Below, one piece after another: positions 58,590 through 64,000 of a stretch of 64,000 nt of DNA. The stretch spans positions 15,897,530 through 15,961,529 of the forward strand of contig OW388302.1 in NCBI GenBank assembly GCA_936450465.1, read 5' to 3'. A program made the position numbers and the translations under genes. This stretch comes from Gibbula magus. Taxonomy: Eukaryota > Mollusca > Gastropoda > Trochida > Trochidae. The notes beneath the pieces are model-generated. The model made no database searches. It saw nothing but the letters and a program-made list of their open reading frames with translations, and was not told the DNA's origin. Position 1 is the stretch's first letter, and the number at the start of each line of letters is the position of its first letter.

Positions 58590-60549
58590 GAGTGTATGTA
58601 GATAGTGAATTGGTTAAACTTATTACGGTAACAAATTAATGAAATTAAAACTACTTATGAAACAAAATGACTGAACCTGAAAGAGACACAAAATTGCCAA
58701 GATTGATGTATATTCTCAGCTGTAGCTACAAAGTGTGATAATGGACTATTTGTGTGTTCTCTTAATGCTGAATGTAGTTGACCTAATTACTTATTTGTGA
58801 AGAATAGATTGACCAAACTAATACAAGAGTCTCTGACAAATGCTAGATCCCCAGGATCTTTTTCGTTTACAAACAAAACCAAATTTCCAAAAAGGTGAAT
58901 ATCAAAGAACCCCACTAGTTACACCCATGCATTATTTTCTAAAGATAAATATGGTCAGTTCCTTTGATTTTTATTTCTGCTCCAAAGATTAACCCATCCC
59001 TGCGAGAAAATTTATTATTTAATTCAGTGACCTGAAAATGTCAAAAGGCAACACTTGGGTACTTATGTAATGCACAACAAAAGTTAAAAACAAGATATAA
59101 TGCAATTATTTTGAATTCTTTTCTTGAAACGACATGAATACAAACATATTGTCAGGGAAACAACTATATTGTCAGGGAAACGACTTTATGATGTACTGTT
59201 TTCGTGTACATATGTGTGTTTAGCTTGTTTCTGCATCTCATCGTACTGTGACATGAATTCACAAGTTCTCGCATCTCTCTCGATTTTCATGCGCAAACGG
59301 AGGAATTGTTTGACATGTTGTACATTTCATCGTGCTGCACGTGCTCCACGAATTTCTCATGCTCCAGTTCAAGACTGCCAGCTTGACGGCACACTTGCTC
59401 CGATCTCTTAAAGTGAAGAAGTTTGTTTGTTGTTGAATTTCACGTGAGAAAAAAATGACATAATGCGTTTGGTCACTGGTTTTCAGTTAACTGTGTATAA
59501 ATTCAAGGTTTCCAATAAAACATATTACACGTTTCAAGTGTTGTATATTTCCAGTGAACAAAATAATCATGCAATATATTTAAACTTTAAAAAATCGAAA
59601 ATATCTAAACAAACTCGCAGATTATTCAATTGGTAACCACTCTAAAACATGTCACCTCCTAACTTGCATCTCTCGGACTTCATTTATTATCATTACGTCA
59701 TTTCTCACAGGCTGCATTTCATATGATTAGGTAGAGATGTTATTTGAAATACATGTTCATGTGTGACAGGATTCCATAACAAAGTCGTCATTGCCTTAGA
59801 GGACAAAAAGTGGTCGAATCAATTTGCCGAAATCTTCCGCATTCTCCCAAATATTGGCGTATCCTGAAGAATCTGGAAAATCCGGAATGATCCGGCAAGT
59901 GGATTTCACCATTTTTTGTCCCTTGCTTGTGTAGAATTTCATAATGAATGTCAATGCACAATTCATAATACTATAATATATGTTTGTGTTTCTGTCAAAC
60001 AAGCAAATTCAAACTTTAATCAACGAAATACATGAGTGACAAAGGTGAGTGAAATACGTTAGTGAAAACTTTATAGAAATATTGAAGTGAAATAGGATCT
60101 TTTTTACGTTGATGACGTCCTACAGCAATAGTGCATCAGTGAATTCAAGGAGGGTACCGTATGTTGTCAAAAACTTCTGTTGATTTAAAGACCATGTTTA
60201 AATGAATTTAAATTCCATTTAATATCACTATATTATTTTGAAAAAGCATCTTCAGTCCATCTGTGTTTTAACAGATATACACACATTTACTTAAGTCATA
60301 ACTCGACCTAGTTTCTAACACTGGCTAATTAAGCCTTGCCGCATTTCCTAAAACGTTCTGTGCTTGTGTAGCAGCATGTTGCAACTGAGTGAGCTCAGCT
60401 TTGGTAACATAGGAAAGTTATGGAACTGTGACAAGACCTAAATAAGCAAGGGACTGAAACTGCCATTTTGAACAAAGTTGATGAATCATATGCTTATCAA
60501 ACAATTTAAGTTCGACTTACCTCAGATCAATACTAGTACAAATATAGAG
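58590..60549. other. 3' flank of gene C
   Basis: Near-identical to 8858-10817. The same AATAAA (59514) and the same doubtful frames are present. Confidence 0.5.
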
Positions 60550-60688
60550 AATACTAAACGATGCCCCGTTTAATAACATATTTATGAACGAGTGGTGGTT
60601 TGGTATTTAACGAGCGAAAGCGAGTTAAATACCATACCATCCACGAGTTTCATAAATATGTTATTAAACGGGACTGAGTTTAGTATTT
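60550..60688. repeat. hairpin MITE-like inverted repeat (unit C copy)
   Basis: Duplicate of 10818-10956. Confidence 0.75.
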
Positions 60689-60782
60689 TATTTATTACAC
60701 GCTGATAGAAATGAAGCTATACTGCAAGAAAACTTGACTTGAAAGGAGGACACCCGCCATCGCAACCGGGCCGCAAGCACTG

Positions 60783-60853
60783 TGACGTCAGATCTAAACG
60801 TTTGTGACGTCAAACTTTGGCAATTATGACGTCATGAACCGATTATGACGTCC
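60783..60853. promoter_or_regulatory. cluster of four CRE-like sites (unit C copy)
   Basis: Duplicate of 11051-11121 with all four sites intact. Confidence 0.4.
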
Positions 60854-61057
60854 GGCTGCGATCGCTTGAACGTGCAATGTTTCACAACAGTGTTGAATAA
60901 CATTTCAATGTTTCACAACAGTAGTATCTTCAACGAGAGTGTAATAAAATTAAATATAAAATGTGGTAGAGTTTCTTTAGCTGTTGGTTCCGGATTTTAA
61001 TGAATTTATGTTACAGTACAGAGTAGCTCCGTTGTACATATTTACATTGTATATTTA

Positions 61058-61060
<3 letters not shown>

Positions 61061-61096
<36 letters not shown>
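61061..61096. repeat. (TA)n microsatellite
   Basis: AT dinucleotides, slightly longer than the unit A copy. Confidence 0.95.
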
Positions 61097-61098
<2 letters not shown>

Positions 61099-61106
61099 AT
61101 AAATAA

Positions 61107-61169
61107 GTGAGGTGAGGTAAGTTGGGGTATAACGCCACTTTCAAGAGTATTTCACTTATATGAAACACA
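61107..61169 (-). mobile_element. truncated SINE tail (unit C copy)
   Basis: Duplicate of 11368-11432. Confidence 0.6.
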
Positions 61170-62313
61170 ATGGATGCACCTTTAAATACATTCGAGGCCC
61201 TCATCAAGACCAGATTCAATTGAATACACAAATTTGTGAAACAACACATCAAAGATATGAACTGGATTGGATAATATCACCTGAAAAGAGCGGTCAAACC
61301 TACTTAATATTTGTTGAGTTGATGATGGTGCAATAAAATAGCTTACTGTGTCCATCAAATACTATATAATATTATAGAAATGTAGAATATTGGCCGAATA
61401 TGAGACGACAGATGATTTCACCTTTACATCTATTGTGTTTCATAAAATGTTATTTGGCTTTAATACGTTCCAGGATCTGGTGATGTTTGGTTCAAATCCA
61501 ATCAAAAGAGATGCTTTAACACATATGCAAAATTTACTTTTATTTTTCACTACTGTAAACATTCTTGCACAAAATCAAGAGAGGCTGGAACTGTCTTTCT
61601 ACTGCAGGGACATGCAGATTCTCTCACTATCCCAATAACGCTCACTTTATGTTAAAACAGTGACATTACAGTGGAGAAATTATCTACATTTAAAGAATTT
61701 GAAACCAAATCTGCTAAGACAATGTTAACACTCGTGAACTATAGCAAACTTACTTTTTCACGCAGATGTATTTTTAGTACCTTAAGTAAATCTTCATATG
61801 TGCAAAGGTCGCCGTATGGGTTAAAGATATATAATTTTATGTCTATATTTCCACCAGATTGTTTTGGTTCATAAACCCCTGATCGTGACACAATTGTACA
61901 CTTACACATACAAACATTTCACAGATTCGATATTGAAGGTTTGGTTGTTGAATTCATTATACTTAACATTCAAACTTGCACAATATTTACTTCACATGAA
62001 AGAAAAGAAAACATATATTTTTTCAAATTTAAACTGGTACATATTGCATTATTGAAATTTTGAAATATTCTACTGAACAGATGCAGAATCGGTGAAATTA
62101 AAAACATATTTTAAAAAATACAAATAATTGTTGTTTACAAAGACTTATGAAAGCCTCCTATTGTAATTTCACTGTAGGAAATCTTATAAGCTGTGGCTTA
62201 GAAAATAAGTTATTTCCACATTTAAGGTACCTGACTCACTATAATCAGAACTGTACTATATTGCTTAACAAACTTTAGTTAAACCAAAAATGATAACTAT
62301 TCTTGTTACAGGA
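61170..62313. other. no gene recognised
   Basis: Near-identical to 11433-12581. Confidence 0.45.
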
Positions 62314-62314
62314 T

Positions 62315-62379
<65 letters not shown>

Positions 62380-62385
62380 TATAAA
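62314..62385. repeat. (TA)n microsatellite
   Basis: AT dinucleotides next to the pogo-type MITE, of different length from the unit A copy. Confidence 0.95.
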
Positions 62386-62562
62386 CAGTCAGGCCTCGAT
62401 AATCCGAACGCTTCCGTTTTTCATCAAAAACGTTCGAATAGTGAAATGTTCGGACTACTGAGTACTGAGGACTACATAAGAGATAAGTTTGGTTGCATCT
62501 TCCTACCGTTCTGAAACTGCGAGATTCGGATTATCGTAGGCCGGATTATGGCGGCTTGACTG
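62386..62562. mobile_element. pogo/Tigger-type MITE (unit C copy)
   Basis: Duplicate of 12660-12836. Confidence 0.75.
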
Positions 62563-63858
62563 TATATATATATATATGGAGGCCCAGATTCAGGATAGTT
62601 ATCAATTCAGAGTTTTCTTAAATTATCAGACAGTTAATACCTTTCAAATTGCTGTCACTTGTTTAGTTACAGTTAAATGATGGTAGTTGTACCTTTCAAA
62701 TTGAGAAGAAAATGTAGAAATGTCATGATTTAGCTGTACAGAGGCTCAGATCTTAAAGATTACACAGAAAAGCAACCTGTTCACACTGTGAGAAACCAAC
62801 ATCCAAAGATGTATATCACATCTAATCCATCTACTTCCTTGCAATATCTTAGTCGAGAAACAGGACCTAGATTTTAGAAGTTTTTTTAGCACTAAGATCA
62901 TCATCATATACATGAAAACAATTTCAAAAGGGGGCGTGGATGGCAGGATTTGAATCCCATAAATCCACCGAATCAGTTTCTTACCTAAATCCACCTGATC
63001 CGCTAGAGAGCTTAAAAAATGTAGTGCCAGTAATTTTACATCTTATGATAATTGAAATTTATTCCAACGAAAGGCATGTGTGATTAAAATTTTACATAAA
63101 CAATTGTATGCACAGTGGGAATTTGAGAATATCCGATAAAAAACGTATCTACAATGTAGATCAGAAAAGGAATCTCCAAAGAAATTATCCCAAGATGTAT
63201 TTTTGAGAAGACATTATTGATCTAGGGTGTATGGACTGTTAAGTATTCTGCAATATCGTTGGACTGACTTTAGGTATTCTCAAATTTGTTTGGCCTAACA
63301 TTTATTTGATAAAAGGATGAACAAATATTGCATAATGATAAAGCATGTTCATGCATATAGTTCATGCGTTTATGTAGCAGTCAAGCATACTGTATATTAA
63401 TATAAAAAAATGTTAATTGAAATAATTGAAACATTAAATTTTAAAATTCTTCAAAAACAGTCAGCAGTGAAAGAAAACATCTAAGTTATTATACAAAACA
63501 TGAAACTTTTAATTAAAACATTCTTCAACCATTAGTTTGGATAAAACACAACTGTTCATCGGCATACATGTATAAGAGAATCAATAAATGTGCCCAGTTC
63601 TGCACACATTTACACAATTTTAAACATGGTAGCTGGTGTAAACTTTATTTCTTATCCCTGTCTTCATTAAACAACGATATTTTAACAAACATATAACCAC
63701 ATACACCAATTAAACCATTCAAAGTACTGCAGATAAGAATTAGATCGTTATACATTTAAATGCATCTAATTTCTTTTTAAATATTGAATTAATCGAAAAT
63801 AACTTAGGTGTGTACTTTCTTTTATTTGACAGTTTACAAAGGGTCTCAGATATGAATG
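62563..63858. other. no gene recognised
   Basis: Near-identical to 12837-14130. Confidence 0.5.
62931..63010 (-). repeat. tRNA-like SINE head remnant (unit C copy)
   Basis: Duplicate of 13203-13282. Confidence 0.4.
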
Positions 63859-64000
63859 TTTCACATCCACCAGTACAGGAGACATTCTTGTAGCTGACTA
63901 TTAAGCAGACAAAGGGATTCATCTCAGTGAGTCAGGAGAGTTCATCAGAGACATTCTGATAGCAGAGGATGTTTTACAGTTTCCAAATGATCTGTGTGTT
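63859..64000 (+). pseudogene. 3' remnant of a B-box/NHL exon (cut by window edge)
   Basis: Duplicate of 14131-14335 with the same in-frame TAA near 63902; the window ends before its stop. Confidence 0.85.

Overview
AT-rich eukaryotic DNA, most likely from a marine mollusc. The grounds are intron-containing TRIM-like genes, a tRNA-derived SINE whose 3' half (GTTTAACGCCGC and TATTTCACTTATAT boxes, GAGT-repeat tail) resembles SINEs common in mollusc genomes, and DIRS, Tc1, Penelope-like and foldback elements. I cannot name the species.

The host genes are three members of a locally duplicated family. Units A (about 1-14.3 kb) and B (about 19.5-31 kb) each carry a short first exon with a conserved TATA-like box, a CARD exon, and one long exon for two B-box zinc fingers, a coiled coil and an NHL-like beta-propeller. 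Unit C (about 54-64 kb) has a RING exon in place of the CARD exon, spliced in the same phase to the same kind of long exon. The result is two predicted CARD-TRIM-like proteins (about 649 and 652 aa, no RING) and one canonical RING-B-box-coiled-coil-NHL protein (about 641 aa). Unit A is a mosaic: it is almost identical to B up to about 8463, and almost identical to C from about 8507 to at least 14.27 kb. A and B differ in the long exon before that point only by amino-acid-changing substitutions plus a 9-bp indel. Relics of further units are a promoter/exon-1 copy at 17.0-17.8 kb and NHL-exon tails at 14.1 and 63.9 kb.

Between the genes lie transposons. From 14.3 to 19.5 kb there is a Penelope-like GIY-YIG fragment, a hairpin MITE and an antisense LINE reverse-transcriptase relic. 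From 31.7 to 36.1 kb there is a decayed Tc1 element with a nested repeat and a LINE relic. From 39.4 kb there is a TTAA-flanked MITE. A GC-rich DIRS-type tyrosine-recombinase retrotransposon with ~143-bp inverted terminal repeats, transcribed on the minus strand, fills 40.07-45.93 kb.

The most unusual structure is 46299-53194, a ~6.9-kb foldback element. Its 205-bp terminal arrays each hold nine copies of a 16-mer (ATTACAATTTGGAGCA) with exactly mirrored spacing. It has TGTTG/CTACA ends and a 5-bp AGGTG target duplication. Inside are a (GATGTA)n-like left arm, a TACATC-like right arm, an array of ~234-bp units each carrying a palindrome of the same 16-mer, and a nested Tc1 element. No transposase of its own is visible.
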